Shown: piece by piece, positions 35,150 through 48,115 of the stretch
Layout: the number at the start of each line of letters is the position of its first letter
How positions within the stretch are numbered: position 1 is the first letter of the stretch
Assembly (NCBI GenBank): GCA_003508835.1
Contig: PUFA01000081.1
Span: 4,278,001-4,342,000 of the forward strand
DNA from: Eonycteris spelaea
Lineage: Eukaryota; Chordata; Mammalia; Chiroptera; Pteropodidae
DNA length: 64,000 nucleotides
Reading direction: 5' to 3'
Translations under genes and position numbers: made by a program
The notes under the pieces: generated by a model
What the model saw: the letters and a program-made list of their open reading frames with translations, nothing else
Told to the model about the DNA's origin: nothing
Database searches by the model: none

Positions 35150-35935
35150 CTATAAAAAGGGTTCCCTGGACCAATTCCAATGTGCTGGGTGTGGGAGGTC
35201 CTCACACCAATAAACAATTTTTGGATGCCTGCTGGGTGTCTGAAAAGTAATTCTGGTAATATCTACCAGAGATCTAATCAAATTCCACAGGTAAAGTGCT
35301 CAGTCCCAGAAGACCACCCTCTCTTTAGATGCCAATCACAACCCCAGGTTGTTACCTGTGTTTCTGATCCACCTGTTACAAATCAGAGGTTCCTATGGCT
35401 CCTCCTAGGTTCAATTAATTTGCTAGAATGGCTCTCAGAACTCAAGAAAACTGTCTCCTCACTAGATTACTGATTTATTACAAAGGATATTAAAGGATAT
35501 GAATCAACAGGCAGATAAAGAGATATAGATAGAATAGGACGACAACAAATGAAGGTGCTTCTGTCCTTATAGAGCTCAGAGCTCAGCACAGTGGTAGAAA
35601 TTGTTCAGGAAGTTCTATGTAATAAAAGGACCAAGAAGCTGTCCTCTTGGGTTTTTATAGAGCTTCATTGCATAGTCATGACTGACTACGATTGAACTTA
35701 ATCTCCAGCTCCTTTCCTCTCCTGGAGGTCTGGGGGTTGGGATGGAAAATTCCAACCCTCTAATCATCTGATTGGTTCTCCTTCCCAGCAACTCACTCTT
35801 GGGCGGGTCCAAAAATCTGCCTCATTAGTATAATAAAAGAAACCTTTATCACTCTTCATACTTAGGAAATTACAAGGGTTTGGGGAGCTGAGAGTAAGGA
35901 ATTGCAGATGAAGACCTAAGGTTTTATAAATCACA
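35150..35935 (-). mobile_element. Endogenous retrovirus-type LTR, minus strand, signals visible
   Basis: I recognise the overall text from a common mammalian ERV LTR. On the minus strand it begins near 35935 ('gctattgtgatttataaaac'), passes 'taatgaggcagatttttgga' and 'ccaaccccc' text, and has a TATA-like box TATAAAAAC on the minus strand (plus-strand GTTTTTATA at 35651-35659). A polyadenylation signal AATAAA occurs on the minus strand near 35470-35480 (plus 'tttatt'). No retroviral internal genes flank it, so it is a solo LTR. The 97-codon plus frame (35180-35473) and the 65-codon minus frame (35615-35812) lie inside it and are not genes. The left end is uncertain. Confidence 0.7.
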
Positions 35936-38900
35936 ATAGCATAGGCGAGAACTTAATTTTTGGCAGAAAAATCACTAAACGAGGAAAGAAATATATTCCA
36001 ATAACCGTATTACTTGAGTCATGCTTTTTCTATTAAATTAAAGAGTTAAAATAATTATCTGTAGACTTTCAAGAAGAATAAAACACTTATGCATATAGTC
36101 AGGGATTTGAGGCCTAAATTATTCAGAGTATTTATCTACAAAGTGCTTATTCTCTGGATATTGGTTTAACTCTACCTGATAAGGATTTCATTTTCAGCTT
36201 GACTATTTTGGACTGGGTACCCTGCATTTGAAAGGTAGTTAAATTTCTATTTTTGCTGAAAGAGAATAAAATAATGGAAAACATGTTCAAGTACATAAGA
36301 GGTTCATACCAGAAACTGTATAAACATTACGTAAGAATTTAGTGTCTGGAGGGAAATGAGAACTGAGTACAGATTCTCAAGGCAATGAACTGGTAAGCAT
36401 ATAGCCAGCTGTTATATTTAGCTGCATGTGAACACTTTGTTTTTTGTTTTTTTGTTGTTGTTGTTTTTTTTGTTTTTTTATTTGGATTGCCAGTTTTAGT
36501 TAAAGTTGCTAGGGAGATGAGTTAGTTATTTAAGTTTCTTGGTTAGTTAGAACTTTTGAACTATACATTTCTAGTCTTTATTATTTTATATTTTACTATA
36601 AATTGGTGAATGGTGATACCCACATTTGTAGGCCTATTCTGACTGAAATGGAATAATGCACATATCTATACTAAAATGTAGAGTGTTAGGCATTGTTATT
36701 TTTTATCATTCTGCACACATTACAAACAAGTGTATAATACAGATATTGTAGACTATCCTTAGCCAATATCTGTAGTTATTTTAAATGTTGTATAGAAAAA
36801 ATTAACACTTCCAAATGTAATATCTTATCTATAATATACAGATCAATGGGGGAAAAACAAAGCAAGCAAACAAAAAACAAATATAAAATCAATGGCTAGT
36901 TAATGCCATGACAAGAAAGACAATGAGAAAATCTGTTTCCTATGCATCTGTTTACCTTTCTGTTTCCAAGGTTGCTAGAAAGATCCTCAAATTCACAATG
37001 CTGAAATGTTGATTTGACACTATAAATTCAACCCAACATAAATGTTTAAGCTAACCTAAATATAGAAAATTATTCAAGTTATAATTGATTCAGAAAATAT
37101 ATGGATAAGCAGAAAAATTATTCAAGAATTTAAGTGATTTCCATTTCTGTGAACATTAGCCACATTCAGATTTAGCCATGGAGATTACCTCATGAAGTTT
37201 CTCGCATTAAGGATCATATCAGTCTCTTACAATAATTGATTAACGTGGATCAGCTATAATTTTAACTTTTACTATATTCTAGAATCTAAACTTGATATGA
37301 AGGACATAAGCATGACTTTCTATATTTGCATTCTTATAAACATAGAACTTATTTTCAGTTTGGAAAAATATGAAGAACCATTTAGAAACAAATGATTAGC
37401 TATTTGTGTAAATACCAAACTTCTCAAAATAAAACCTACTTATGAAAGAAAATTAATGTTTAAGAAACTAAATCAGATAAACATATAGAATTTATTTTTA
37501 TGTATTTAACTATGTAATGATTAGTCTATATATCCTATCTTTTTAAAGTTTATTTTCCTTGGAACACTGACTTAAAGTACATAAATTAAGATAAATTGTC
37601 TGCTATCTGTCTGCAGTGAACACTATGGTATTTTGTCTCAGACTCAGATTGATAAAGAAAGCAGATAATCCTGTGTTGATTTACAGAGCAATGGCTATCT
37701 TTGCAACCAGAGGGCTAGAAATATAAACTTTATCTTATCTTAAATAATAAAAATTCCTACATATTTGCAGAATAAATCAAAACAGAATATGTGCAGAGAG
37801 AACCTAAATTCCCAGCCACAATGTCCATATTTCTGGCCAGCATTCCCACTGTTGAGTCTATCTTGAATCTTTCCACACTTGCCCAGCAGGTCATCAGTTT
37901 TCTTCACTGATTTGAAATCTGCTTCAGATACAAATGGATGTCAATGGAGGCAAGATGATTGCATATGAAGGGCAAGATTATATATACTGGAAGCACGAAG
38001 AGCAGAAACAAACAAATACGTCCTTCATAGTCATAAATCAGGTGGATAGTGCCCAATTAACAAGGGCATAACTGTGGTTTTGTTAATATAACCAGATTTC
38101 TAGATGTACGTTGTATTTCTTTTCAGTGCTGCCAAAATAAGAAGAGAAACTGTGATAATTTCCCTCTTTTGTCCAAGTTAATTCTTCATACACTTTGACG
38201 GCTTTTCTGCCATTCTTCCACCTGGGAAAAGGAAGACTCAAGATGAATCAAAGAAAAAAGAAGGGAAGAGTGTTCAAATTGCATGCCCTGAATACACTTC
38301 TTTTGCTCAACATCCTAAGGGGTTTTGAGAGATTTTTGTGTCCATCACTTACTTTCAGGTGGCTGGCAAAACCAATGAGTAGAATGAATTTTAAATATTC
38401 ACAAGCCTGAAAGTCAAGCTGTTGTGCAATGTGTGGTGGGTATGGATACACATAAGATAGTGCTATGGGTATAAATACAAAAAAGAATTTATTTCAAGAA
38501 AAAACTTAGAATCAGGAAAACAGTATACAATTTCCCCTGAGGTCTCATTATTTCACATGAAGATGTACTTAGATTGGGCGTGGTTGAGCTAGATGCAACA
38601 CAGAAAGAATTCCAAAAGATGATCTCTACCCATCATGCTCCTCATATTTACAAGGAAATATGGGAATAGGCCAAATTTATTCAACTCTGTAACAAAAAAA
38701 AAGTTTCCCAGTGAAGGAAGTGTCCTTTTTACTAAGGAGAAACCTCTGGAACTTTGGCTGGTACCAGTCTGATCTGTTGATCTAACACATCCATACCAAG
38801 CCCAATCTTGACTTGCCCACCAAAATGGGGAAGAAATGAGCTCCCAAATGAGTACTATCTGGATTTGTCTCTCCTCACTGGCCCAACTCCTTGGCACATT

Positions 38901-39573
38901 CTATGCAATGAAAACGTTTTCATTTAGAGCACATCTCAGTCAATAACGCAGATGTGAAAACAGCTCTCTACTCAAAAAGACACTGTCCACATTTCATCCA
39001 TAAGCCCTCAACAGTCCCAGCCAGCAACAGAAAGCTACCCTGTACAGTTTGGAAAACAGGTCTTGAAATCCTATTTGTATGTCACAGTGTTGCATCAACT
39101 TACCTCAAGGATAGAGTTCTGCAGGAAAACCAGTTGCTGAGAGGCAAAGCTTATCATTTGAAGAGCTAAGTAAAGGCAAATTTAATTTCTTCCAGGAAAA
39201 ATGTCACCACCACCATTGGTAAGCACAAAGGATCCTAAATGAAATTTGGCTGTATCGTCATATAAATTTGCCTCCAGAGGAGAAATACATGATTTGTGAC
39301 CTAAGAGCCAACATTTCCCCCAGGGGTTTATTTCATTTATGAAGAAAAAGGCAAAGATATGATCAGAAAATCCCCTGCCATTTTGGTTGTAATTGAAAAA
39401 AAAATTAAAAACAATTTGAAATTTTTATGACAATGACTGAGATGCAAGTGATTAATAGCTTCTCAAACAAAATCCACTTATGACACTTTCCTCCCCAACA
39501 AAGAGAACAGTACTTGGTTTCTAGTTACCAGATTTCACTTCACATTTCTTAATAAACATTGAGTTTCAGATCA
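35936..39573. other. Unassigned sequence; GC-richer patch at 38.2-39.2 kb
   Basis: No exon or named repeat was recognised. A T/G-rich low-complexity run lies at 36440-36482. The part from about 38195 to 39170 is less AT-rich and holds several frames of 67-102 codons on both strands (the longest is minus 38589-38897), none with a recognisable domain. Flanking sequence is ordinary AT-rich DNA. Confidence 0.5.
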
Positions 39574-39611
39574 ACACACACACACACACACACATACACA
39601 CACACACACAA
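39574..39611 (+). repeat. (CA)n microsatellite
   Basis: About 18 CA units with one CATA interruption near 39594. A typical mammalian dinucleotide repeat. Confidence 0.97.
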
Positions 39612-40138
39612 TTTTGCATAAAATTGAATTATTAAATAAGTCAAGGAGCATTCCTTTTTAAAATTCTATTTGGCAACATCAAAAAATTGTTATTTTATGA
39701 ATGGCATGTTTTATTATACCAGATGTTTTGAACAAGTTCAAGAAACAAACAGAAAATAGGAATGTCTTTTTTATTTTTTCTTTAGTGTTCATTTGATTAG
39801 GCAGTCACAGTGTTTTATAAAGACATTTTGGCTAAGTTATTCTTAACTTGATAAATCATCATGTAAGTTCTGCTTCAATCAAGAAAATATTTCTCTTTAT
39901 GTCAGTGCCTATAGATATGCAGTCAGTGTGCATACATAAAATGTAGAAATATAAACCCAATAGCAACCTCATAGTGTTGTTATCAGAATTAATGCATTTT
40001 TATTTACTAGGTTGATAGTAGTTGCTAGTATTGCCAATACTCTTTTCTATAAGTTTAGTGTGTTGTTTCTTTTATTATCCCTCAATTAAATGTCATTTTT
40101 TTGTATTTGCATCATTCATCCCAGTTTGTACAATTTGG
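39612..40138. other. Unassigned sequence, no gene seen
   Basis: No exon, RNA gene or named repeat was recognised. Confidence 0.5.
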
Positions 40139-40139
40139 T

Positions 40140-40171
<32 letters not shown>

Positions 40172-40179
40172 TTATTTAT
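40139..40179 (+). repeat. (TATC)n microsatellite
   Basis: Eight or so TATC units from 40139 to 40171, running into TTTA units. A further TTTA run lies at 40198-40213. The 111-codon frame across it (40022-40357) is repeat-driven (YLSIYLSIYL) and not a gene. Confidence 0.95.
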
Positions 40180-40213
40180 GGCAAATAGTTTTTCCCTTTA
40201 TTTATTTATTTTT

Positions 40214-42404
40214 AATAAAGAAATGATTAAAATTTTTCCCCTTGTCTACCTCCCCCCACCACAATCTATTTTTAATTCTTGCATTCAAGCCATTTGTATC
40301 TCTCCCAGATTTATACTATTTTCCCATTTGATGAGCATCGCAAAAAGGTCATGTTGAACAAGCAGGCTTGGTGATAGTGTTCTGTTAAGTTATGGTTAGA
40401 AATCTCTTTATCCCTACCTGAGTAATCAACATTACTTTGATATATTCTTTCAACATATCATTAATCTACGTACCTATCTGCATTCTTCTCCATGTCCCAG
40501 TACCTCACCATATCAATAAGAAAACTATATAGACACCATCAGATTTACATACACTGGAACTATGGACTCCTTCTAATCTATCACTTTAATACCGCTACAC
40601 AACAGGAAAACAAAAACAAAACCACTAAGCTTACGCACAAGAAAAAGAGGTAGGGAAGAATTTGCTTGAAGCAAGATGTACAAAAACCAGTTAAACATAA
40701 CCCAATGAATATCCATTGCATTCTAGAAGGTGATGAGCCTGAAAAAAAAGTGGAGCCCACCAAAGAGTCTTAAGATTTTGGAGGCTTTCTTTCTGGGCCA
40801 GGTCAATCTGTTATACTTTCTATGCAGTGTCTGGTACCAGTTTAGTTTGGGACGTTACTTTCTATTCTTATGGTGTCTATTTCACTTTCTCTTGTTTTCC
40901 AGAAACACTAAAGGGCAAAAGGCTTGGCAGTCCCACTGTATTTTCTCAGAATCCTCTCCCCTGGCATACATACTCATGGCCTTAACAGACATGGGAAGTA
41001 GCCCATTTCAGAAAGGATTGTACTAAGCAGTGGGTGAGTGAGCTATCTATAAATTTCTACTTTGAAATGTTGCTTAGTTTTTAACAGGAAGATAATGTTT
41101 TAGATTGTTCCTACTGGTACAATTAAGCTTTGACAATAATTGAAACACTTAGATAATGGGGGGAATGTAAATTTAGCAAGAGGTTCTGTTATATTTTTTA
41201 TAGGTAATAAGCGGCCCTTTTTTGAAATAGGGCAAAGCTGACCACTTCATTATTTGATCAGTTGTTCTAATTGTACCTAGTTGGTTGTCTGCTAATTCTC
41301 AAAACACATTTGGAATCTCAAACTAGGATGCAGAGAATCGAAACCAAACAACACCTGTCTATCTTCTACATAGAGAACTGATAATTGACCCTTCTCTTGT
41401 TACATTCAAGGTAATTAAGGAAGACAACTGTATCTTAAGAATTTGGACAAACTAGAGAGAAAGTAACAGAACGGATGGAGAGAGAGCTATATTTTGCCTT
41501 AAGAAAGTCAAATCATGTTGTTTGTGGGTAGGCCTCTATGATCCTGAGAATAGGAGGTAATTTTTACAAATATAGTGGCATTGTAGGAAGTTCATATTTT
41601 TTACTTTCTGGTGGATCATTTATAATAAAACTTAGGTCGGCATCCTTGGTCCCCATTCATTTATTTAAAAAAAATAAAAAGGCATAGTGGCTTCTGTTGT
41701 GGAATATTTCTGAGGGTCAGACTACACATTCTTCTGAATTGAGGCCAGAACAAAAAGTCCTTCCATTCATAACGGAAAGTGTTAGATGTCTCCTTTAGGA
41801 GCTATTGAATTTACCTTATACACCACAGTAGGCTCAATTCTCAAACATTATGAACCTGTATAGCACTTGATTTCAGAATGCAGTGAACTGAATTCCATCG
41901 ACAAGAAACTGTATTCACATATTCTTTTGTGTCTAATCTTGAAACAGGCAAAATGACTCAAGTTGTTTTGGTGCTGTCAGATAGAGGGCTTTTTCCTTCC
42001 TTCGGCCTGGGAATATGCAGTAAATCTTTCCTGGCTATAGAGAAGTGCAATGTTCTGTCTTGCTTCTATCCTTTCTAGAGAATATGAATTTGAGGAGCTT
42101 GAAAAATTTTTGCTGTATCTTTGTTGAGTGAATAGATATGATAAGGTCAAAAGTTTTATGAGTGTAAAGATGGGGGATTGGCAGGCACACTCAAAGAGGA
42201 AAGTTGGAAGAAAATTATGTTGAGGGATGAGGGATCTGCTGAGAGACAAGCGAGAAGGAGTTCATAATTGAAATTTTCAATAATAAGACACCATGATTGA
42301 AAACATTCTTAGATCTCTTTTCCTTTGTACATTACTGGAAGACTTTTTAGGCTGAGACATATGGCCCCATGATTCTAGAGATAAGAGAGAAATGACCTTT
42401 TTAA
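40214..42404. other. Unassigned sequence, no gene seen
   Basis: No exon or named repeat was recognised up to the HAL1 element. The frames of 60-98 codons have no recognisable domains. Confidence 0.5.
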
Positions 42405-44732
42405 AAACTTTAGGAGGGGAAAAAAATGGCATAGATGATAGAGGTTCTGTCCATCCCTTTGGCGACCAAATCAAAGTTATGACGGAAACAAGGAGCAGCA
42501 GCAAGGAAAAATCTCCTGGGATTTAGATGGACAAGCCATATAACTATGGAGAAATCCAAGAAAGCACTCTGCAACAGCAGAAGGTAGGATAGAGCAAGGA
42601 CAAGGGGTTGTTGTGTCCCAGCAGCTGAGACAGAGGCTGCAGCAGTGGCAGCAGCAGATGCCTCTTAAAGATGCTGCATTTGCAAGCAGATTTTCCCAGT
42701 GATGGATCTGCTCGCTCTGCGCACCAGTGCTAATTCGGCTGCACACAGGGTGACCAGGGACTACAGGAAGACATTGTTGGAGTGGGGGCCGAGGAGAGAT
42801 TCGCTCGGTAGAGAAGTGCTGGCAGTATTCACTGTTCCCTATTGAGCCCTTCCCACCGCCAGTGAGCTGGATACAGCGCCACCATAGCTGTGACATCATC
42901 ACACTGAATAACAAAGGTCGCTCCTCCCAGAGGATTCTCTGAAACTCTACCTCCCTCAACTCGAGCCCCACCCAAGCCACATCCAGGTGTATCCTCAGCG
43001 ACTCAAATGCTCCTTGCTAAGCCTCCCACTAGTGGAGGCAGCAGTCTCTGTTTCTGGTGTGGCCTTTTGAGGCAGCTGTAACACAGCTTCTGTGGATTGC
43101 TTGCTGAATCTTAACAAGTGGATCCGGAGGGGTAGACATTTGGGCTAAATTTGGCCTGCAGCTGAACCCCTCTCAGGACTGTGCCACTAAACACCTATTT
43201 CACAAATCCACACTAATTTAGGAACTTTGAGACTTAGGAACTTTGCTTAGTACATAGAAACAGACACGGAAAGGCAGCCAAAATGGAAAGACAAAAAGCA
43301 GAAACCATATGAGAGAAAAAGCAGAGATCCAGATATAATGGAGTCAAGTAATCTAATAGAAACAAAATCAAAACGCTGGTTATAAAGATGCTCAATGAAC
43401 TTTTGGGACATGTAGATAAATTCAGTGAAAACTTCAACAAAGAGATAAAAACATAAAAATGGAAATGGAAATTATAAAAGGGAACCAGTCTGAAATGAAG
43501 AACACATTATCTGAGATGAGAAGTATAGTAAATGGAATAAATAAAAAAAATAAAGTGAATAAAGAAGAGGATCAAATGCCCTATCTAGAGGACAGGAAAG
43601 CCAATCAAAACATCAATCAGAATGGCAAGAAAAAAGATGCCAAGACTGTTAAAATAATTTAAGGAGGATATGGGACACTATTAAGGCTCCAAATATTCAT
43701 CTGATAGGCATAACTGATAAAATCAAGATGTTGAACAGCTATTTGAAGAAATTATGAAAGAAAACTTTTAACGTGGTGAAGAAAATAGACATAAAACCCC
43801 AGGAAGCTCAGAGAATTCCAAATCAGAGATCCAAAGAGGCCCACATCAAGACACATCATAATTAAAATGCCAAATGTTAAATACAAAAAAGGAATATTAA
43901 AAGCAGCAAGAGAAAAACAAATAATTACATATAAGGGAAACCCTCTATGACTGGCAGCTGATTTCTCAAAAGAAACTATGCAAGACAGAAGGGCTTGACA
44001 AAAATATTCAACAGGATGAAGACCCAGGATCTACATCCAAGAATAGTTATCCAGCAAAGCTATTATTTAGAGTTGAAGGACAGATAAAGAGCTTCCCAGA
44101 CAAAAATAAGCTAAAGGAATTTATTACCAAGCCAGAATTACAGGAAATGTTGGAAGGACTTCTTTAAGAAGAAAAACATGTATCAAAAACAGGAGTAAAG
44201 AGTGGTAATGACTACATTCCTATCAATAAGTACCTTCAATAGAAAAAATTAAGTGCTACAACCAAAAGATAGAGTGGCTGAAATGATAAGAAAACAGACC
44301 CCCACATATGAAAAGGAAGGGAATAGAAAAGGTATTGCTTTGATGAACCTAGAAGGTATTTAAGTCAGACAGAGAAAGATAAACACTATATGATTTCGCT
44401 TATATGCAGAATTTAAGGAGCATAAAGAACAAACTAATCAAAAACAGACTCACAAATATAATGGAGAATTTAGTGTTGGACAGAGGGGAGGGGGATTTTG
44501 GAGGGCTAGGAGAATGGGGTGAAGGGTTAAAGAAGTATAAATTAGTAGCTGATGGATGGTCACAGGGATGAGGAGTATGGCATAGCGAATGCAATTAGCA
44601 TTAATACATTGAGTAGGTGGAGGGTCAGGGAGGGAGAGAGCAATTGGGGGATCGTTTTACTAACTATATAGATGTCTAATTATGTATATTGAAACTAATT
44701 AAAATTAAAAAACAAAATAAAAAAGAAACTTT
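42405..44732 (+). mobile_element. HAL1 (half-L1) retrotransposon, near complete
   Basis: This 2.3-kb element has the order of an L1 without ORF2. The 5' UTR (from about 42412) is GC-richer and has the L1-type opening with 'ggcgaccaaatcaaagttat' (42461-42480). A decayed ORF1 follows (43283-44167). Next is a stub of the ORF2 start ('tatcaataagtaccttcaat' at 44221-44240, 'gagtggctgaaatgataaga' at 44272-44291). The sequence then jumps directly to an L1-type 3' UTR ('cactatatgatttcgcttat' at 44384-44403, 'agaggggagggggattttgg' at 44481-44500, 'ggatggtcacagggatgagg') and an A-rich end. A 7-bp match AAACTTT at both ends (42405-42411 and 44726-44732) is a candidate target-site duplication. HAL1 elements encode only ORF1p and rely on L1 ORF2p in trans. 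Confidence 0.85.
43283..44167 (+). pseudogene. HAL1 ORF1 remnant (L1 RNA-binding protein)
   Basis: ORF1p is the trimeric coiled-coil RNA chaperone of L1/HAL1 ribonucleoprotein particles. The copy starts with an ATG at 43283 but reaches a stop after nine codons and has further breaks. The longest open piece, 43459-43662, is Lys/Glu/Asn-rich with spaced Met/Leu/Ile, as expected for the coiled-coil part (MKNTLSEMRSIVNG...). After it come the RNA-recognition region ('caagacacatcataattaaa' at 43847-43866) and the C-terminal domain ('gctgatttctcaaaagaaac', 'ccagcaaagctattatttag' at 44051-44070), ending at a TAA at 44165-44167. Domain order is conserved but the protein cannot be made. Confidence 0.8.
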
Positions 44733-45384
44733 GTAAATTATTTGGAAATCAAATTTGCAAAGTTAGAGCACAGACTTAAAAAGAAGTAGTAACTCCCATT
44801 TTGTCAGGTACTAGATGTGGGGCTTAGCTAAACTGGGGTTTCTTTACATCATAAACTTGTAGATAAGCCTTAGTTTATCATTATAAACAAATCATTTCTT
44901 CTGTTAATTTTCATTAAAATCCATTTGCTCTTCTTATTGGCAGATGACCACCTCCTAATTCCCACCATATTTTTTCTTCAAGAGTCAAATGCAGAATCAG
45001 GAATTTTATTAAAATATCCCAATGACCATCATTAGTTCTGCTACAATAGGAATATTTATTTTGTATCATTCTTGATAATTTTATTTGGGAAATATTGCAA
45101 TGATTACATCACCACTTATATAATTACAATGAGAAATCTTAATCTAGAACAATCTCTGGAGCTCATTTCTAGTCTCCAGCCAGCTACCACATACACAGGG
45201 GCTCTAATAAATTGTGAGCTAAATGCTGGTTCTAATTCCACAATGTGGCATTTCTCCCCCACCCCAAATGAGAACTGACTCAGTTTAAAGAAATAGTGGG
45301 ATCTTTTTCACATTTTGCATTCAGAGTTAGGTGAGGCACTCTTGACTCTTTCATTATTGTGTCTGATGGTGAGGAGGGTCCTTA
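44733..45384. other. Unassigned sequence, no gene seen
   Basis: No exon or named repeat was recognised between the HAL1 and the next MIR. Confidence 0.5.
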
Positions 45385-45610
45385 TTTTCTTTTGAGTATA
45401 GAATGATGGTTGAGAAAGATAGCTAAGAGTTCAGGCAAATCCCACCTCTGCCATCCCCTTACCTTATTGCATTGGACATGATACTCAACCTCTCTGAGTC
45501 TAACTTTCTCATCTATAATAATAGTATTTAGCTTGTGATCTTGTTGGAAGGATAACATGAGATAACAGCGTAAGTCTTAGCTCATAATAATGTTTTTGGC
45601 ATATCCCTGT
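45385..45610 (+). repeat. MIR SINE, diverged but near full length
   Basis: Order fits MIR: 'gatagctaagagttcaggca' (45418-45437), 'aaatcccacctctgccatcc' (45438-45457), 'gatactcaacctctctgagt' (45480-45499), 'ctcatctataataatagtat', 'gaaggataacatgagataac' (45547-45566), 'cttagctcataataatg'. Confidence 0.87.
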
Positions 45611-47929
45611 GAAGATTGTAGGAATATGCACAGAAAAAAAAAATCAAATTCAGGAAAAAAATTTATTTAATAAAAGGAAAATAGAGAATCAATTTTATAT
45701 TTATGTCTAAAGATTTTTGTTTAATGGAAAGAGAAAAACCCATGCTACCCAGTCAACTTGCTCTTTGATATTGTGTAAGAAACAATGGCCATCTGAGTTA
45801 GTTTCTTGAACAGAAAAGTGTAACTAGTAACTTCTACCTAATGGGGTTGCTACAACAATTTTAAATGAGGTGATGTGTATAAAATGAGTGGCATGGTATC
45901 GGTGTATATATGCACAAAATCTAATCTTTTGAGGATTGGAGCATAGTCACATGAATGAGTCCAACATACTCTTGAAAGTGAAAACTGGAACTCAGATCAG
46001 GCTTGAAGACATAAATTTGGGAATCTAAAATAAGGAAGCATTTATTTAAAAAAATTAAAAAGCTGTAATAACCCTTAAGATTGCAAGATAAAAATACTTT
46101 ATAAATTTGGATTTCTGTGTTCTTACTCAAACCCAGTGATTTAAAGTCTCCATGGTGAAGGTCACTTATGATGTATATATAGTCAGCTTTGCATTTGGGC
46201 ATTAAGGAAAAATTTAGGAATGATTGCTAAATGCAGAAGGAGTCCTAAGAAGAATGCTCAAGAGGCCTAAAGTGTTCAGAACTTTGTGGGGCAGAGGACA
46301 AAGGAGAAAAAAGTTTCAATAAAGAGATGGACAACAAAATCACATTTTATAAAAAGAGGTAAAGAATGAATAAAATGAAGCAGAAGTCTTAGATTCTATG
46401 TGGCATACCACTTGTTTAAACTTAGTATAAAAAATCAAACATATAGATGATGTTCCCTTGCCAACACATGGGAAAAAAGTCAATAGAAAAAATATATTTT
46501 CAGAAAAGATCTCCCTTTTTTAGCTTTGGCCCATGAAAACCATTTGGGGAAAAAAAAAAAAGATGGCAGGTGCAGTGACCCTTAAATGCATCTGAATCAT
46601 GAATTCGCATATCCAAAAAGAGAAACTACTAGAAAGTCCATCTAACTGTATCACATAACTGCTAAACAGTGGCTGTTGATGAAGTATGGAAAAAAAACTA
46701 GCATAATTTTTGAACTCCTTGTAGTGCTACTCAAGGTATTTATTCTCCTAGCCATTTGAACCACGCAGGGTTAGATTTTCAGTAACTCCTTATTTTGTTT
46801 TCTGTACATGTTCAAAGAGTATTGAATGAAATGGCCCATTCGAAAATGCAAGAATGAGAAGTCTACTCTATAGTCTCACTTTGGGAAAATAATTTAAAAT
46901 GTTAAATGTAAAACATCCTGCAGGATGGAGATTAAAAATGATTAGCTTCCTTCTCTGTTGCTCTGCTTTTCAGGTGGTTGCATATACACTCACATTCTAT
47001 GTCATTGATTGATCCACCTGGGGAAAAGGCCTCTCTATAGTCAGAATGTACAATGAGCAATTTGACAATACATGGTTTAGGATTGGTCATTCGTAGACCC
47101 TCGGGGAGAATGTTTAACATTTTCTTAAAATTGGCATGAATTTTCACTAAGGCTACTGTCATACAAGGCAAAAGAAAAACATCACAGAGAGCAATAGTGT
47201 GCATTAAAAGTTAACCTCTTTTAACGTGTCATTGTTCTGATACACTTATCAGTGTAGAGACTGCAAGATACTAAGGTACTATTAATTGGTAGGTCTCTTT
47301 GGAATTTGAGTTCTAAAATATCTTTGGAGTATAGTTTTTTAATGCTAAACTGGGTCTATATGGAGCTCATAACCATTGTTTGGTCAAGATATAGATTATC
47401 TAATTTATAAAATACACTTCTGGTGTTATATATAAATGATTCTGAAGTAAGTATCATCACAGGGCACTCTGAGGCTGTGGATTTCCTAGAGATTTGACTG
47501 ACCTTTTTTTTTCTTTTCAAGGGGAAGATGACAAATAGCCTGACCCAGCTGGAACCTCTTCTTTCTGGAAAGCTCTTATAGAAATCTTGCTAGAATTGTT
47601 TAATGAAAGTCAAACTTGCTTGCTCTTTAAGAGATTAAAGGCTCATGCTGCCATATTTGTTGACAAAATTTAGGATTTAGTGTCAAAGCAACTTCTATGA
47701 GAAAAAGCATAAGAATTAAACACTTCAAACAATTATACTATTGATTCATTATTATTACTTCTTCTGTGAAGTTCTTATATATCTCTCTAGAATATACCAA
47801 ATCACGTCTTAACTTTCTCCTGTGTCCGCAAGCATTGGCACAAGAACTTCCTTGTAATCCAAAAGTGCTTTGTATAATGTAGACACTTAATAATGCCTGA
47901 TAAATTTATCAACCTGTTATTTAACTTAT
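45611..47929. other. Unassigned sequence, no gene seen
   Basis: No exon or named repeat was recognised. The two minus frames of 93 (45921-46202) and 90 codons (46932-47204) show no domain I know. Confidence 0.5.
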
Positions 47930-48115
47930 TCTTTCACTTAAAAATATTTGGTGCCTACCTGCTATATTCCTGTTGACAATCTAGCAACAGGATATGTAGC
48001 TGTGATCTAATATGACAATGTCCCATCTCCTGGAACCTTTCTTTCCACAGACGTGACAAACAAGCAAAACAAATAAGATAATTTCAGCCAGGAATAAGAG
48101 TTAGAAAACATAGAG
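47930..48115 (-). repeat. L2 LINE 3' end, minus strand
   Basis: Plus-strand text is the reverse complement of the L2 end: 'atatttggtgcctacctgct' (47944-47963), 'atatgtagctgtgatctaat', 'cccatctcctggaacctttc' (48022-48041), 'ccacagacgtgacaaacaag', 'aaataagataatttcagcca' (48071-48090). Confidence 0.78.

Noticed and set aside
38589..38897. 102-codon minus-strand frame as a gene
   Set aside because: No domain, no homologue recognised and no splice or promoter context. It is kept only as part of a low-interest finding on that block.
42477..42980. 167-codon minus-strand frame, the longest in the window
   Set aside because: It lies antisense to the GC-richer 5' UTR of the HAL1 element, where stops are rare. 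No domain is visible and the composition is irregular.
43459..43662. 67-codon Lys/Asn-rich frame as an independent small protein gene
   Set aside because: It is the surviving open piece of the coiled-coil region of a decayed HAL1 ORF1.
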